From the NCBI GenBank assembly GCA_015075305.1, contig JABTUS010000009.1:62001-126000 (forward strand): a stretch of 64,000 bases of DNA. Direction: 5' to 3'. The translations under genes were made by a program, and so were the position numbers. Below, in pieces: positions 42,185-51,687 of this stretch. The notes beneath the pieces were generated by a model, which saw only the letters and a list, made by a program, of their open reading frames with translations, made no database searches and was not told the origin of the DNA. Source of the DNA: Opitutaceae bacterium (GTDB lineage: Bacteria; Verrucomicrobiota; Verrucomicrobiia; Opitutales; Opitutaceae). Positions within the stretch are counted from its first letter, which is position 1, and the number at the start of each line of letters is the position of its first letter.

Positions 42185-43599
42185 TTTGCATCCTTCATGG
42201 GCCCTCGTTTGGCGGGCGCGTCTGGGTTGTCGTCGGGCAGCACGCCGCCCAGCAATGATTGAAGCGTGATGCGCTGCTCCATTGCGGCGCGGTTGAGTGC
42301 GAGCAGTTCGGACTGCCTTGCGAGCAGGGATAACTGCAGGTCGACATAGGTGCTCACGGTCATGTGGCGCGCTTCATAAGCCTTTTCTGCGTCAGCAGCC
42401 ATCCGCTTCAATGCGGTGGCGGCGTCGTCTGCGGCTCGCAGCTGCGCCTTAAGCAGAGTCTGGTTCTCCACGATCTGCTCCACCTCGGAATGCGAAGCAT
42501 TTATGCGGCTTTGGTACTCGTCGCGCAGGCGCTGCCGTGTGGCGGATTCAACGGCGATGGAACCGCGGGCACCGCTGAAGACGGGGAGGGTGATGCCGAG
42601 CGTGAATCCACTGGTGTGTACCGCCGAGGTGTCCCGCGCCCGTGTGAGGCCGATGTTGAGCGATGGAAACTGCGACAACACCGCTGCACGCAACCGCGAT
42701 TCCTGTGCTTCATAGCCGGACGCCAGCGCCAGAAGATCAGGCCGGCGCATCGGAATGTCCCGCAGTGCGGCGCGCACTGCATCGGCGTCGAACGAGGCCA
42801 TGGGCGGCAGAGGGGCCAGTTCGAGCCTGACTTCCGGTGCCAGGCCCAGGAGCGCGTTCAACTCGAAGCGCCCCTGCTGCAATTGGCGTGTGAGATCATC
42901 GAGCTGCCGTTGTGCATCGTTTTGCGCCACGAGATAGGGGGCGATTCCGTCCCAGGTGGCGTTGCCTTCCTCCATGGCGCGGCGTGCGGATTCCGCCCGC
43001 ACTCCAGCCAAGGAGACGGCCTGCCGCAGCAGCTCACGGCCCTGCTGGAGATAGGCCACGGCCGCGAATAGTCTTCGCGACTGCAAAACGACCCGCCATT
43101 CCTGCCAAAGGAGCGCGAGATCTGATTTTTGGATTTCGGCGGCACCCGTCTTGCGACGGGCCGAGAGCGTGACAAGCGCCCCAAGATCGTAGGCCAGATC
43201 CGCATTGTAGGCGCTGACGAAGCCTGCTTCTCCAGGGAAATCCTGAGCAAGATTGAATTGTGGATCCGGCAGCAGTCCTGCGGCAAACGCCTGCGCCCGG
43301 GCGATGCCGGCGTCGCCGCGGGCAAGTTTCAGTTCGGGGTTTCCCACAACTGCCAGCATGGCGACGCTGGTCACGTCCAGTGGTTTTGCAGGGTCGAACG
43401 GATGAGGAACCAGCCCTGGCAGCGCCACATGCCGCCAGTTGAGTGGGATCTGCCCAAGATCGTGAATGGAGGTGTCCCGAGGCAGAAGGGGTGCCGGGTG
43501 ATAGCCCGTGCATCCCGCGAAAATCAGACTCGAGCCATACAGCAGTAGGGACAGGATTTGCAGACGGCATGGCATGGAATTCATGATGCCCGTCAGCAT
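42181..43599 (-). CDS. TolC/OprM-family outer-membrane efflux lipoprotein
   Basis: A 472-residue outer-membrane factor. Near the N-terminus LLLYGSSLIFAGCTGYHPAP contains a lipobox (FAGC), so it is probably a lipoprotein. The rest is two repeats of long coiled-coil alpha-barrel segments typical of the family (AFAAGLLPDPQFNLAQDFPG; LRAAVLSQFPSLNIGLTRA; LKRMAADAEKAYEARHMTVS). It forms the exit channel of the pump encoded downstream. An internal ATG at 43584 is an alternative start. It follows the GH95 gene by six bases. Confidence 0.87.
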   Translation of the reverse strand: MLTGIMNSMPCRLQILSLLLYGSSLIFAGCTGYHPAPLLPRDTSIHDLGQIPLNWRHVALPGLVPHPFDPAKPLDVTSVAMLAVVGNPELKLARGDAGIARAQAFAAGLLPDPQFNLAQDFPGEAGFVSAYNADLAYDLGALVTLSARRKTGAAEIQKSDLALLWQEWRVVLQSRRLFAAVAYLQQGRELLRQAVSLAGVRAESARRAMEEGNATWDGIAPYLVAQNDAQRQLDDLTRQLQQGRFELNALLGLAPEVRLELAPLPPMASFDADAVRAALRDIPMRRPDLLALASGYEAQESRLRAAVLSQFPSLNIGLTRARDTSAVHTSGFTLGITLPVFSGARGSIAVESATRQRLRDEYQSRINASHSEVEQIVENQTLLKAQLRAADDAATALKRMAADAEKAYEARHMTVSTYVDLQLSLLARQSELLALNRAAMEQRITLQSLLGGVLPDDNPDAPAKRGPMKDAK

Positions 43600-43605
43600 T
43601 GCGGA

Positions 43606-46014
43606 CTATTGCGGCGCCAGCGGTTGAAGGATGAACGGTTCCTTGTCGGATTGAGGAAAGCTCATCGGGAATGTGGAATCACCATGACGCAGGCGGGTCG
43701 TTTTTCCGGTCAGGCTTCGAACGACGGCGCGGGCTAATTTGTGGGAATGCCATGCGATGTCCACCTCGAATCCACCCCTCGCCCGCAGACCGCGAACCTC
43801 GCCGTCGGGCCATGCTGAAGGCAGGGCGGGAAGCAGAACAATTTCGTCAGGCGTGCTCTGCAACAGCATCTCGGCGATCGCCGCAGTGCCGCCGAAGTTT
43901 CCGTCGATTTGAAATGGCGGGTGCGAGTCGAACAGATTGGCGAACGTTCCTCCCCAGCTCTTGCCGGCAGTGGCGTTGTCGACTGGCCGAAGGGCGTTTC
44001 GCAAAAGGAGGTGTGCGTGGTCGCCATCGCCGAGGCGGGCCCACATGCCCATTTTGAATGCGAGGCTCCAGCCGGTGCTGCCGTCGCCGCGTTTCTCGAT
44101 CGTCTTGCGCGCGCCGGCCGCGAGTTCGGGCGTGTCGCGTGGCGTGATTTCATCGCCGGGATAGAGGCCCCAGAGGTGGGAGACATGGCGGTGCTGGGGC
44201 TCGGCTTCGACGTACTCCTCCTGCCATTCCATTACGCGACCGTCGCTGCCGAGCCGGGTGGGCGCGAGACGCGAACGTTTGCCGGTGAGATCCGCCGCGA
44301 AGTCAGGATCCACGCCGAGGGTGTCCGCGGCCTGCGCGCAGGCGGAGAAGAGGTAGCGCAGCAACTGCATGTCGGTCGTCGGTCCCAGACACACGTGCAC
44401 GCGTTTGCCGTCGAGGAGGAATGAGTTCTCCGGCGAATTCGAGGGCGCGGTGACGAGCCAGCCGGTTTTTGGATCCTCGATGAGCATGTCGAGGTAGAAC
44501 AGCGCGGAGCCTTTCAGAATCGGGTAGACGCGGGCAAGAAAGGCGCGGTCGCCGGTGAAAAGGTAGTGGTCCCACAGGTGCTGGCAGAGCCAGGCGGAGC
44601 AGGAGACGGTGGCGCCCCAGCTCGCGGATTCGCCGGGCGAGGTGAAGCCCCACGGATTCGCGAGCAGAAACGAAACCCAGCCTCCCGCGTCATAGTAGGC
44701 CCGCGCCGTCCGCGTGCCGGGCTCGACCAGCGATTCAATCAGCGCAAAGAGCGGCTCGTGCAGCTCGCTGAGGTTCGTGGTCTCCGCGGGCCAGTAGTTC
44801 ATCTGCACATTGATGTTCGCGTGCCAGTCGCCGTTCCATGGCGTCTGAATCGTGTCGGCCCAGATGCCCTGCAGATTCGCGGGAAGCCCGCCGGGGCGCG
44901 ATGAGGAGATGAGCAGGTAGCGGCCGAAGTTGAAATAGAGCGCCGCCAGGGAAGGGTCCGCCGCGCCTTCATGAAACTCCCGCAGGCGTTGCAGTGTCGG
45001 CCGGGCGGCGGCGTCGGCATCGCGCGCACCGAGTTGCAGATCGGCGCGGTCGAAATAGCGGCCGTAGTCCGCGAGGTGGGACACCCACAACTGCCCCCAC
45101 GTCTGCCCGCTGACCCGCTTGAGATCGGCCTCGGCGGTGGCGTGTGCGTTTTCCACATGCCGGCCGGCGAACGTCCGGATGTCGGTCGCGGCCGTGACGA
45201 ACAGCAGGGCTTCATCCGCATTTCGAACCTCAATGGCATCGCCCACGGGAGTCGACGTGCCGCCCTTGATCAGGATTTTCAGCCGGGCCGCGAAACGGAC
45301 TCCGCGGCCGCCCTCCAGGCCGTCGTTCAACTGTCCGGATAGGAGCAGGCCCTCCCGCCCGAGATTCTCGACCACCGCCCTCTCAGGCCGTGACAGGCGC
45401 GCATCGAAGGAAATGCTCGCGCGACGGTTCGCCCTCAGGCGGAGCACGAAGACCTCGTCGGGATTGCTGACAAACGCATCGCGGGTGAAACGGACACCCG
45501 CCTGTTCGTAGGACATGCAGGCGACAGCATTCGCCAGATCGAGTGCCCGCTTGTAGTTCGTGACGGGCGCCGCCACGTGCTCACCCCGGAACGTCAGGTG
45601 CAGATTGCCGAGCACCTGGTAGGACCCATACTGAACATTGGCACCCTGACCCAAACCGGAGCCGGGTCCGGCGCAGGTGAAGGTGGCATTCACGAGAGCC
45701 TCCGCTTCGAAGTTTTTCCCCTCAAGAAGCAGCCGGCGGATTTCCGGAAGGGCCTTGTGCGCGTCGGGCCGGTCGGCGTCCTGGGGCGAGCCTGACCACA
45801 TGCCGGACTCGTTGAGAACGATGCGCTCTTCGGCGACACCACCGAAGAGCGAAGCGCCGAGTCTGCCATTGCCCAACGGGATCGATTCAACGAGGCGGGT
45901 GCCGGGAAAATCGAGGACGACGTAGCGCGATTCATCGCGCGGCAGCCCGGAGTCCGCCCGTGCAGCGCCTGTCAGCAGGATTCCGAAGAGGACGATGCGC
46001 CAGTTTCCGGTCAT
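43606..46014 (-). CDS. GH95-family alpha-L-fucosidase/galactosidase
   Basis: An 802-residue exported enzyme with signal peptide ([17 protein letters not shown]). An N-terminal beta-sandwich ([33 protein letters not shown]) precedes an alpha/alpha-barrel. GH95 catalytic residues are visible: the paired asparagines in [12 protein letters not shown], the acid in [11 protein letters not shown] and the aspartate in [18 protein letters not shown]95 removes terminal alpha-L-fucose or alpha-L-galactose; both occur in RG-II side chains and xyloglucan. Its start overlaps the stop of the upstream propeller hydrolase (ATGA). It is followed after six bases by the TolC gene. Confidence 0.9.
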   Translation of the reverse strand: MTGNWRIVLFGILLTGAARADSGLPRDESRYVVLDFPGTRLVESIPLGNGRLGASLFGGVAEERIVLNESGMWSGSPQDADRPDAHKALPEIRRLLLEGKNFEAEALVNATFTCAGPGSGLGQGANVQYGSYQVLGNLHLTFRGEHVAAPVTNYKRALDLANAVACMSYEQAGVRFTRDAFVSNPDEVFVLRLRANRRASISFDARLSRPERAVVENLGREGLLLSGQLNDGLEGGRGVRFAARLKILIKGGTSTPVGDAIEVRNADEALLFVTAATDIRTFAGRHVENAHATAEADLKRVSGQTWGQLWVSHLADYGRYFDRADLQLGARDADAAARPTLQRLREFHEGAADPSLAALYFNFGRYLLISSSRPGGLPANLQGIWADTIQTPWNGDWHANINVQMNYWPAETTNLSELHEPLFALIESLVEPGTRTARAYYDAGGWVSFLLANPWGFTSPGESASWGATVSCSAWLCQHLWDHYLFTGDRAFLARVYPILKGSALFYLDMLIEDPKTGWLVTAPSNSPENSFLLDGKRVHVCLGPTTDMQLLRYLFSACAQAADTLGVDPDFAADLTGKRSRLAPTRLGSDGRVMEWQEEYVEAEPQHRHVSHLWGLYPGDEITPRDTPELAAGARKTIEKRGDGSTGWSLAFKMGMWARLGDGDHAHLLLRNALRPVDNATAGKSWGGTFANLFDSHPPFQIDGNFGGTAAIAEMLLQSTPDEIVLLPALPSAWPDGEVRGLRARGGFEVDIAWHSHKLARAVVRSLTGKTTRLRHGDSTFPMSFPQSDKEPFILQPLAPQ

Positions 46015-47102
46015 GAGGAGCGTCCCAGATCCCTGGAGGTGGCGAGCGCGATCACGCGGCCCTCGGCGCCGGTGGCGCAGTAGAAATGATAGACGATGCC
46101 GTCATGTTTCAGCACCCAGGGCTTGTGCGCGTACTCCTGATCGAAGGGCTCCGTCGGGGCGATGAGGTGGGGGCCGTTCCATTTCGTCCAGTGGATGAGA
46201 TTGCGCGAACACGCAAACGTGTCGAAGGCACCGCGATCCCAGAAGGCGCCGAAATAGTGCATGACCCAGAGATCGCCGATGCGCGTGATCTGGGGGTCTC
46301 CGCTGATGGCCCAGGGAGAGGAACCGACACTCATGAGAACCGGCCCGCGGCCGAAACGAGTCCAGGTGCGCATGTCGTGGGAGATGGCGATGCCAATGCC
46401 CTCGTTTCCATAGGGGGCGGACTTGCCGTTGTAGTACATCACGAACGGCGCGCCGAGTGAGCGGGACTCGTCGCGGATGATCGCGCTCTTGTAGAGTGTG
46501 ACGTGCTCAAAGTCCCTCGCGTCGCTCTGGTCTGCGGACAGCACGGGATTCTCGGGGAGCCGCTCCCAGGGCCGGATGGCGACGGGGTCGTCGGTGCAGG
46601 CGAGTCCAATGGAAAGAGGATCGGGTTCGTATCCCTTTTTCGAACCGCCGAGATAGGGCAGCCAGTAGCGTCCATCGTGCCGCGTGAGTTCGTGCGAACC
46701 ATCCCAGCGCGTGTCGTAGAGTGCGATGCCCCCGGCGGCCTGCCAGGCGTCCCACCCTTCGCTGCGCAGCGGAAGCACGACGCCGAGTTTCTCCCAGCGA
46801 AGCAGGTCATCGCTGCGTGCGAGGCAGGTCTCGTATCCGACGTTGGAGCGGCTGGAAATGTACATCATGTACCAGCGATTTCCGTGGCGAAAGATGTTCG
46901 GGCAGTCGATGATCTCGTCGGCCCCGCCGCGGAGGATGATGCCGTACTTGTACGGCGTCTTCACCTCGTCGTAAGTGCGCGCCATCGAGTCGGCGTCGAC
47001 CAGAACCGGTTTGCCCGCGGGAAAGGGAATGACACCGGGGCGGGCAGGGGCCGGCGGTGGATTGGGGGAGGATTGATGGGCTGCGGCGGAAGGATTTGAC
47101 AT
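46011..47102 (-). CDS. Five-bladed beta-propeller glycosidase (GH43/GH130-like)
   Basis: A 363-residue protein without an evident signal peptide; the N-terminal ~25 residues are Pro/Ala/Ser-rich ([15 protein letters not shown]). It has five-bladed propeller repeats: [75 protein letters not shown], and [20 protein letters not shown]. This repeat style occurs in GH43, GH32, GH117 and GH130. The exact family cannot be set by eye. It starts the hydrolase part of the operon and overlaps GH95 by four bases. Lack of a signal peptide suggests it acts on imported oligosaccharides. Confidence 0.7.
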   Translation of the reverse strand: MSNPSAAAHQSSPNPPPAPARPGVIPFPAGKPVLVDADSMARTYDEVKTPYKYGIILRGGADEIIDCPNIFRHGNRWYMMYISSRSNVGYETCLARSDDLLRWEKLGVVLPLRSEGWDAWQAAGGIALYDTRWDGSHELTRHDGRYWLPYLGGSKKGYEPDPLSIGLACTDDPVAIRPWERLPENPVLSADQSDARDFEHVTLYKSAIIRDESRSLGAPFVMYYNGKSAPYGNEGIGIAISHDMRTWTRFGRGPVLMSVGSSPWAISGDPQITRIGDLWVMHYFGAFWDRGAFDTFACSRNLIHWTKWNGPHLIAPTEPFDQEYAHKPWVLKHDGIVYHFYCATGAEGRVIALATSRDLGRSS

Positions 47103-47163
47103 GAAGAAACTATCGATGGTGAGCGTGAATAAACCGCAAATTCCGCCCAGTTTTCGGGGTCAG

Positions 47164-48216
47164 TCAACTCCCCGACAACGATGCGAGATGGTTCCCGTAG
47201 CTGATCAGCCCGACGGCGCCGAGCAGCAGCGTGATAGCCGAGAAGACGATGCGTTTGGTGGCCGGGCGGCAGGCACGCCATTCGCCGATGGCGACACCGA
47301 AGCCGTAGCTGAGCAGGATCAGGATGATCATGTGGATGGCCCAGCTTGAAAACTTGAAGCTGCCCATGCGCACGTGTCCGAGTCCGTAGAAGAAGAACTG
47401 GAGGTACCACAGCAGTCCGGTGAGCAGCGCGAGGGCGTAATTCCGGAAGAGACTGGCACCGCCCGCGGTCGCGAATTCACCAAACGAGCGGTCGCGGAGG
47501 ATGAGATAGAGGCAGTAAAAGAGCGTGGTGGTGAAGGCGCCGGTGTTGGAAAAAAGATAGATGACATTTCCCTGGAAGTGGCCGGCGCCGTATTTTGCGG
47601 CGACATCGGCGACGGGCTGGCCGGCGGCGAGCGAGAAGCTGAAGACTGCGGACAGAATTCCCGCGAGCAATGCGATGGGCAGGCCGATGCGCTGGTTGAA
47701 TCCGGTTTTCGCGCCATCCGCCGCCATTTCCCGTTCCTTCCGAAATCCTGCGACGCCGGTGATGAGCATCGCTCCGCCTCCGAGCACGACACCGCTGACG
47801 ACATAGGTGCCCGCCATGCTGGCCAGGGTTGAGCCGAGCGTGCCGGCCAGCAGCGGCGGCAGCAGCGTGCCGAGGACGCAGGAGACGCCGATGGCGATCG
47901 CGTACGTGAGCGAGTAGCCGATGTAGCGGATGGCGACGCCGAAAGCGATGCCTCCCACGCCATAGAGAACACCGAGCACGTACGACTTGATCATCGCCGC
48001 GCCGGGCGCCTCGTGCAGCACGGTGCCGAGGCTCGGAATCGTGAACCAGGCGAAGATCCATGGGAGCACGAGCCAGCAGCCCGAGGCCTGGATCAGCCAG
48101 TAGGTCTGCCATCGCCAGTTCTTGACGTAGCGCTGTGGCGCATAGCACAGCGCGGCGGCGGCGGCGCCGACGGTGTGCAGGAGGGTGCCGAGCAGGGGGG
48201 CGGCTTCAGGGGGCAT
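47164..48216 (-). CDS. rhaT: L-rhamnose/proton symporter (RhaT family)
   Basis: A 350-residue inner-membrane protein with ten helices of the RhaT family. Typical stretches are GAAAAALCYAPQRYVKNWRW, VLGVLYGVGGIAFGVAIRYI, GYSLTYAIAIGVSCVLGTLL, FNQRIGLPIALLAGILSAVF, the central NVIYLFSNTGAFTTTL, and LTGLLWYLQFFFYGLGHVRM. It imports L-rhamnose with protons. It lies 35 bp after the CoA-transferase gene and 61 bp before the propeller hydrolase gene in the same direction. With rhaM at 37186 it suggests rhamnose uptake, although no rhaA, rhaB or rhaD gene is in the window. Confidence 0.85.
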   Translation of the reverse strand: MPPEAAPLLGTLLHTVGAAAAALCYAPQRYVKNWRWQTYWLIQASGCWLVLPWIFAWFTIPSLGTVLHEAPGAAMIKSYVLGVLYGVGGIAFGVAIRYIGYSLTYAIAIGVSCVLGTLLPPLLAGTLGSTLASMAGTYVVSGVVLGGGAMLITGVAGFRKEREMAADGAKTGFNQRIGLPIALLAGILSAVFSFSLAAGQPVADVAAKYGAGHFQGNVIYLFSNTGAFTTTLFYCLYLILRDRSFGEFATAGGASLFRNYALALLTGLLWYLQFFFYGLGHVRMGSFKFSSWAIHMIILILLSYGFGVAIGEWRACRPATKRIVFSAITLLLGAVGLISYGNHLASLSGS

Positions 48217-48251
48217 GGGCGTGAGGATGAGCTGGGATGCGGTGATTCGCG

Positions 48252-49394
48252 CTAAAGTTTGAACTCGGCCTGGATCTCCTGTGTGTGCTGGCCGACACGC
48301 GGAGCCCCGCGCTCCGACTTGTACAATTGCCGATCGATGCGGATGGGGCAGCGCGTGGTGCGCATTTCAGGACCGGCGTCGCGCCGCACGGTCTGCACGA
48401 AATCGAGCGCGGAAAACGCCCCCGTGCGCCAGAGTCCCGCCCAATCCAGCACCTCGGCGCACCAGTAACCGGCGGGTTCGAGCCGCTCCAGCCAGTGGCG
48501 GGTTGGCTGGGTGACGAGGTGGTCGGCAATGTGACGCTTGATCTCGTCGCGATGCGTGAACCAGCTCTGCGGATTCGTGTAGGCGGCGAGTGCGGGGAGT
48601 TCGAGGAGACCGCCGAGCGTGATGACCGATCCCATGGCGAGCGCCAGGTGGCCGTCAGCGGTTGCGTAGATGCCATAGGGCGCGCCGAGATAGGCATTGG
48701 CATTGTTGATGGTGCTGCGTTCGGGTGCCTTTCCTCCGTCGTTCAGGAAGGTTGTGATGACCTCGAACTGCAGGTCGAGCACGGATTCGAGCAGACTGAC
48801 CTCGACGAGCGCGCCGCGCCCCGTGGTGCTTCGCCGGAGCAGGGCGGCCAGAATGCCCTGCACCAGATGCGCGCTGGCGGTGAGATCCGCCACCGACAGG
48901 CCGAAGGCCATGGGCGGCTGGTCGGCGTTGCCGTTGAGCCAGGTCAGACCGGAGACGGATTGCGCCAGCAAGTCCTGCCCGGGCTTGTCGCGCCAGGGTC
49001 CCTCCGTGCCGTACCCGGTGACGACGCCCGTGACGAGCCGTGGGTTCATCCGCGCGCATTCGTCCGGACCGAGTCCGAGGCGTTCCATCACGCCGGGGCG
49101 GAAGTTCTGGATGAGCACGTCGGCGCGGGCAACGAGTTGGCGGACCTTTTCCAAATCCGCCGGATCCTTGAGATCGGCCGCGTAACTCTGCTTGTTGCGG
49201 TTGATCGAGTGAAAGAGCGTGCTGTCGCCGTCGAGGGACAGGTTGGAAATGTACAGGTGGCGGCAGATGTCGCCGCTGCCCGGACGCTCGATCTTGATGA
49301 CGCGCGCCCCGAGGTCCGCCAGCCGCGTCGCCGCCCAGGGGCCGGCGAGGAACTGCGCAAAGTCGAGCACGAGCAGGCCTTCGAGCGGCTTCAT
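48252..49394 (-). CDS. CaiB/BaiF-family CoA-transferase (type III)
   Basis: The ATG at 49394 (MKPLEGLLVLDFAQFLAGPW) is the canonical family start and overlaps the stop of the upstream gene (ATGA). The 380-residue cytoplasmic enzyme has GARVIKIERPGSGDICRHL, the segment ADVLIQNFRPGVMERLGLG and GYGTEGPWRDKPGQDLLAQS. The catalytic aspartate of the family lies in the GQDLLAQ stretch. It moves CoA between carboxylic acids. Its partners here (oxidoreductase, MaoC hydratase) suggest breakdown of a sugar-derived acid through a CoA ester. The substrate cannot be read from sequence. Confidence 0.85.
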   Translation of the reverse strand: MKPLEGLLVLDFAQFLAGPWAATRLADLGARVIKIERPGSGDICRHLYISNLSLDGDSTLFHSINRNKQSYAADLKDPADLEKVRQLVARADVLIQNFRPGVMERLGLGPDECARMNPRLVTGVVTGYGTEGPWRDKPGQDLLAQSVSGLTWLNGNADQPPMAFGLSVADLTASAHLVQGILAALLRRSTTGRGALVEVSLLESVLDLQFEVITTFLNDGGKAPERSTINNANAYLGAPYGIYATADGHLALAMGSVITLGGLLELPALAAYTNPQSWFTHRDEIKRHIADHLVTQPTRHWLERLEPAGYWCAEVLDWAGLWRTGAFSALDFVQTVRRDAGPEMRTTRCPIRIDRQLYKSERGAPRVGQHTQEIQAEFKL

Positions 49395-50554
49395 GGAGAG
49401 GCGCGGGCGATGGTCCCGCGATGCAGCGCATCCATCCGGTCGAGCGCGGCATCGTCGCTGATGGCGCCACGAAGCGCGTCGTGAATGATGGGCGAAGCCA
49501 CATCCTGGAAATGCTGGTAACCCGCGTGGCGGGGTCGCAGCCAGGCGTGGTCGAGCACGGGCAGCGTGCGGAGAAAGTAGTCGCCGGTCACGCGGTTGTT
49601 GGCCGCATCCGTCCATGCCAGACGGTGGCCGGGCTGACCGCCGCTGGACACGTAGAGCGTCCGCTGGATTTCCGGCGACGCGGTGTACTTCGCGTAGTCG
49701 ACAGCGGTCGCGCGATTCGGCCTTGATGCGGAAAGCGCGAGACCGGTGCCGCCCAGCACGGTGGAGAGCGGTTGTCCGTTGAACAGCGGCGGAGCACCGA
49801 ACTTCAGAACATGCGCGGCAAAGCCGGGGCGCGCGTAGTTGGAATAGCCATACGCGAGCGGGCAGCAGCAGACTGCGTGATTGTCCGCGGAGGCGACAAG
49901 GTCGTGCGATGCTATCGGATTCCGATGCCAGACACCGGGATCGCAGAGGGCGATCAGCTCGCGAAGCCGGGCGATCGCCTCGCGGCCCACGGCTCGCTCA
50001 ACGAGCCGGTCGGGTGTGACAAACGGCGCGCCTCCGAGCGCGACCGCAAAGCTGAAAAAATTCATCAGGCAGTTGATGGGCGCCGCCGGCACCTCGACGT
50101 GACCGCGCCGCGCGAGCGCGAGAAGGTCCGGCCAGGATGCGGGAGGCTCCAGGTGATGCGACGCCATCAGGTCCTCGCGCCAGAAGGCGACGGGTGTCGC
50201 GGCGTCGATGGCGAGCGCCCACTGGTGGCCGTTGTGCTGGTAGCTGCGATGCGAGACACCGACGGAATTCACAGCCTGGTCAGCTAGAAACGCGGCCGGC
50301 AGGTGTTCGTCCAGAGGCAGGAGGAGACCCTTCGCCGAGACGAGCGGGATGCAGGGATGGTCGAGGACGATCAGGTCGAAATCCTGGACGAGGCGCTCGA
50401 TGGGATACTCCTCGAAGTCCTTCAGGGATCGCACGGACCATTCGATGCGCACATTCGGGTGCTGCTGTGCGTACTGCCTTGCGGTCGCCACGAGCGGGGC
50501 GAGGCCGCGCGGATGATTCCAGGTCATTCCGCGGAGGATGATGGGATCTGGCAT
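49391..50554 (-). CDS. Family 1 solute-binding protein lacking a signal peptide
   Basis: A 387-residue protein of the extracellular solute-binding family 1 fold (IILRGMTWNHPRGLAPLVAT, HPNVRIEWSVRSLKDFEEYP, VSAKGLLLPLDEHLP, AFWREDLMASHHLEPPASWP, STVLGGTGLALSASRPNRAT). It starts directly with the mature fold: there is no hydrophobic leader or lipobox, and no ABC permease genes are in the operon. It may be a cytoplasmic sensor or a recruited binding protein. It is coupled to CaiB by ATGA and lies three bases after the oxidoreductase gene, so it belongs to the same pathway. Confidence 0.72.
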   Translation of the reverse strand: MPDPIILRGMTWNHPRGLAPLVATARQYAQQHPNVRIEWSVRSLKDFEEYPIERLVQDFDLIVLDHPCIPLVSAKGLLLPLDEHLPAAFLADQAVNSVGVSHRSYQHNGHQWALAIDAATPVAFWREDLMASHHLEPPASWPDLLALARRGHVEVPAAPINCLMNFFSFAVALGGAPFVTPDRLVERAVGREAIARLRELIALCDPGVWHRNPIASHDLVASADNHAVCCCPLAYGYSNYARPGFAAHVLKFGAPPLFNGQPLSTVLGGTGLALSASRPNRATAVDYAKYTASPEIQRTLYVSSGGQPGHRLAWTDAANNRVTGDYFLRTLPVLDHAWLRPRHAGYQHFQDVASPIIHDALRGAISDDAALDRMDALHRGTIARASP

Positions 50555-50557
50555 GAC

Positions 50558-51637
50558 TCAGGGAGGGGGGATCGGGGTTGCGCCGCGGGCGCTCGACTCA
50601 TAGGCGGCCTCGACGACCGCCATGGTGCGGATGGCGTCATCGATGCGTGTCGGCAACTCGGTCGTCTCCCCGCAGGTGTGACGCTGAAGCGAGGCCATGG
50701 TGCCGATGAAGGCGTGCGGATACCAACTGCCGCTGAACGGCACGGGTTCCCACGGGCCGGGTTTTCCGGAGGCATCGAGCGCGCAGAACTCAAGCGTGTC
50801 CGGCTCGCCCTTGGGATAATCGACCAGAAGACCGAGCCCCGCCTTGATCGCGCCTCGCGTGCCTTCCCACTTGACGTAGCTTTCCTGATGCCGGCGTCCA
50901 AACAGGTGGCCGTGGTTGGCTGTGATATTGGCGCGCAGGGTGTCCCCGTAGTCGAATGCGATGTTCGTGCGTGTGGAAGCCAGCCGGGGCATGCCGGGGT
51001 GGCGCACGGTCTTCGCAAACACGCCGGAAGGTTCGCCGAGGAAGGAGCGGACCAGGTCGATGTAGTGGATGCTGTGATACAGAATCTCGACGCGGGGAAG
51101 CGCCTCCAGGAAAGTCCACAGGTGCCAGGGCGTGTAGACCGTCACGCGCACCTCGACATCGTGAAGCTCGCCGATCGCACCGCTGGCGACGAGTGCGCGG
51201 GCGGCGGCGATGTTCGGCGCAAAGCGCAGCTGGAAGTTCACCGCGGCGTCCAGGCGTTTGCTCCGGCAGAGCGAGAGGAGCGAGCGGGCCTGTGCGAGAT
51301 CCTCGCCGAAGGGCTTCTGAATGAGCACGGGCGCCCCGTCGGGCAGGGCGGGCAGCACGTCGCGCAGGGCCGAGGCGGGGACCGCGACATCGAAGACAGC
51401 TCCGGCCGGGGCCGTGCGAACTGCCTCGTGAAGCGAGGCGGGGGTGTGAGCCACGTTGAAGTCCTCCGCTAGCCGGCGGGCGCGCGCCCCATCCTGATCA
51501 TGAATCGCGAAGACCGGGAAACCGGCCAGGCGATAGGCCGGGAGATGCGCGTCGCGCACAATGCCGCCCGCTCCGATGACCACGATCGGGCGTGCCGTGC
51601 GCGGAAGGACGGGGGCGGATGGCTGGGGCGGTTCCAT
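50558..51637 (-). CDS. Gfo/Idh/MocA-family oxidoreductase
   Basis: A 359-residue NAD(P)-dependent sugar dehydrogenase-type protein. It has a Rossmann fold (RPIVVIGAGGIVRDAHLPAY), the EKP-like motif in modified form (VLIQKPFGEDLAQARSLLSL, with Q in place of E) and the C-terminal beta-sheet domain (VNFQLRFAPNIAAARALVAS; LYHSIHYIDLVRSFLGEPSG, with the family histidine). It would oxidise a sugar or sugar lactone. It is first in the ten-gene minus-strand operon and divergent from the IclR regulator. Confidence 0.82.
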   Translation of the reverse strand: MEPPQPSAPVLPRTARPIVVIGAGGIVRDAHLPAYRLAGFPVFAIHDQDGARARRLAEDFNVAHTPASLHEAVRTAPAGAVFDVAVPASALRDVLPALPDGAPVLIQKPFGEDLAQARSLLSLCRSKRLDAAVNFQLRFAPNIAAARALVASGAIGELHDVEVRVTVYTPWHLWTFLEALPRVEILYHSIHYIDLVRSFLGEPSGVFAKTVRHPGMPRLASTRTNIAFDYGDTLRANITANHGHLFGRRHQESYVKWEGTRGAIKAGLGLLVDYPKGEPDTLEFCALDASGKPGPWEPVPFSGSWYPHAFIGTMASLQRHTCGETTELPTRIDDAIRTMAVVEAAYESSARGATPIPPP

Positions 51638-51640
51638 TTT

Positions 51641-51670
51641 TTATTTGCGAAATGGCATTTTATTAGCGAA
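51641..51670. promoter_or_regulatory. Repeated operator-like element in the divergent IclR promoter
   Basis: In the 50-bp gap between the oxidoreductase and iclR starts the sequence TTATTTGCGAA (51641-51651) is repeated as TTATTAGCGAA (51660-51670), with the near-palindrome AAATGGCATTT (51650-51660) between them. The region is AT-rich against a GC-rich background. It is a good candidate for IclR binding that controls both directions. Confidence 0.5.
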
Positions 51671-51687
51671 CGTCGGGCAAGCTCAAA

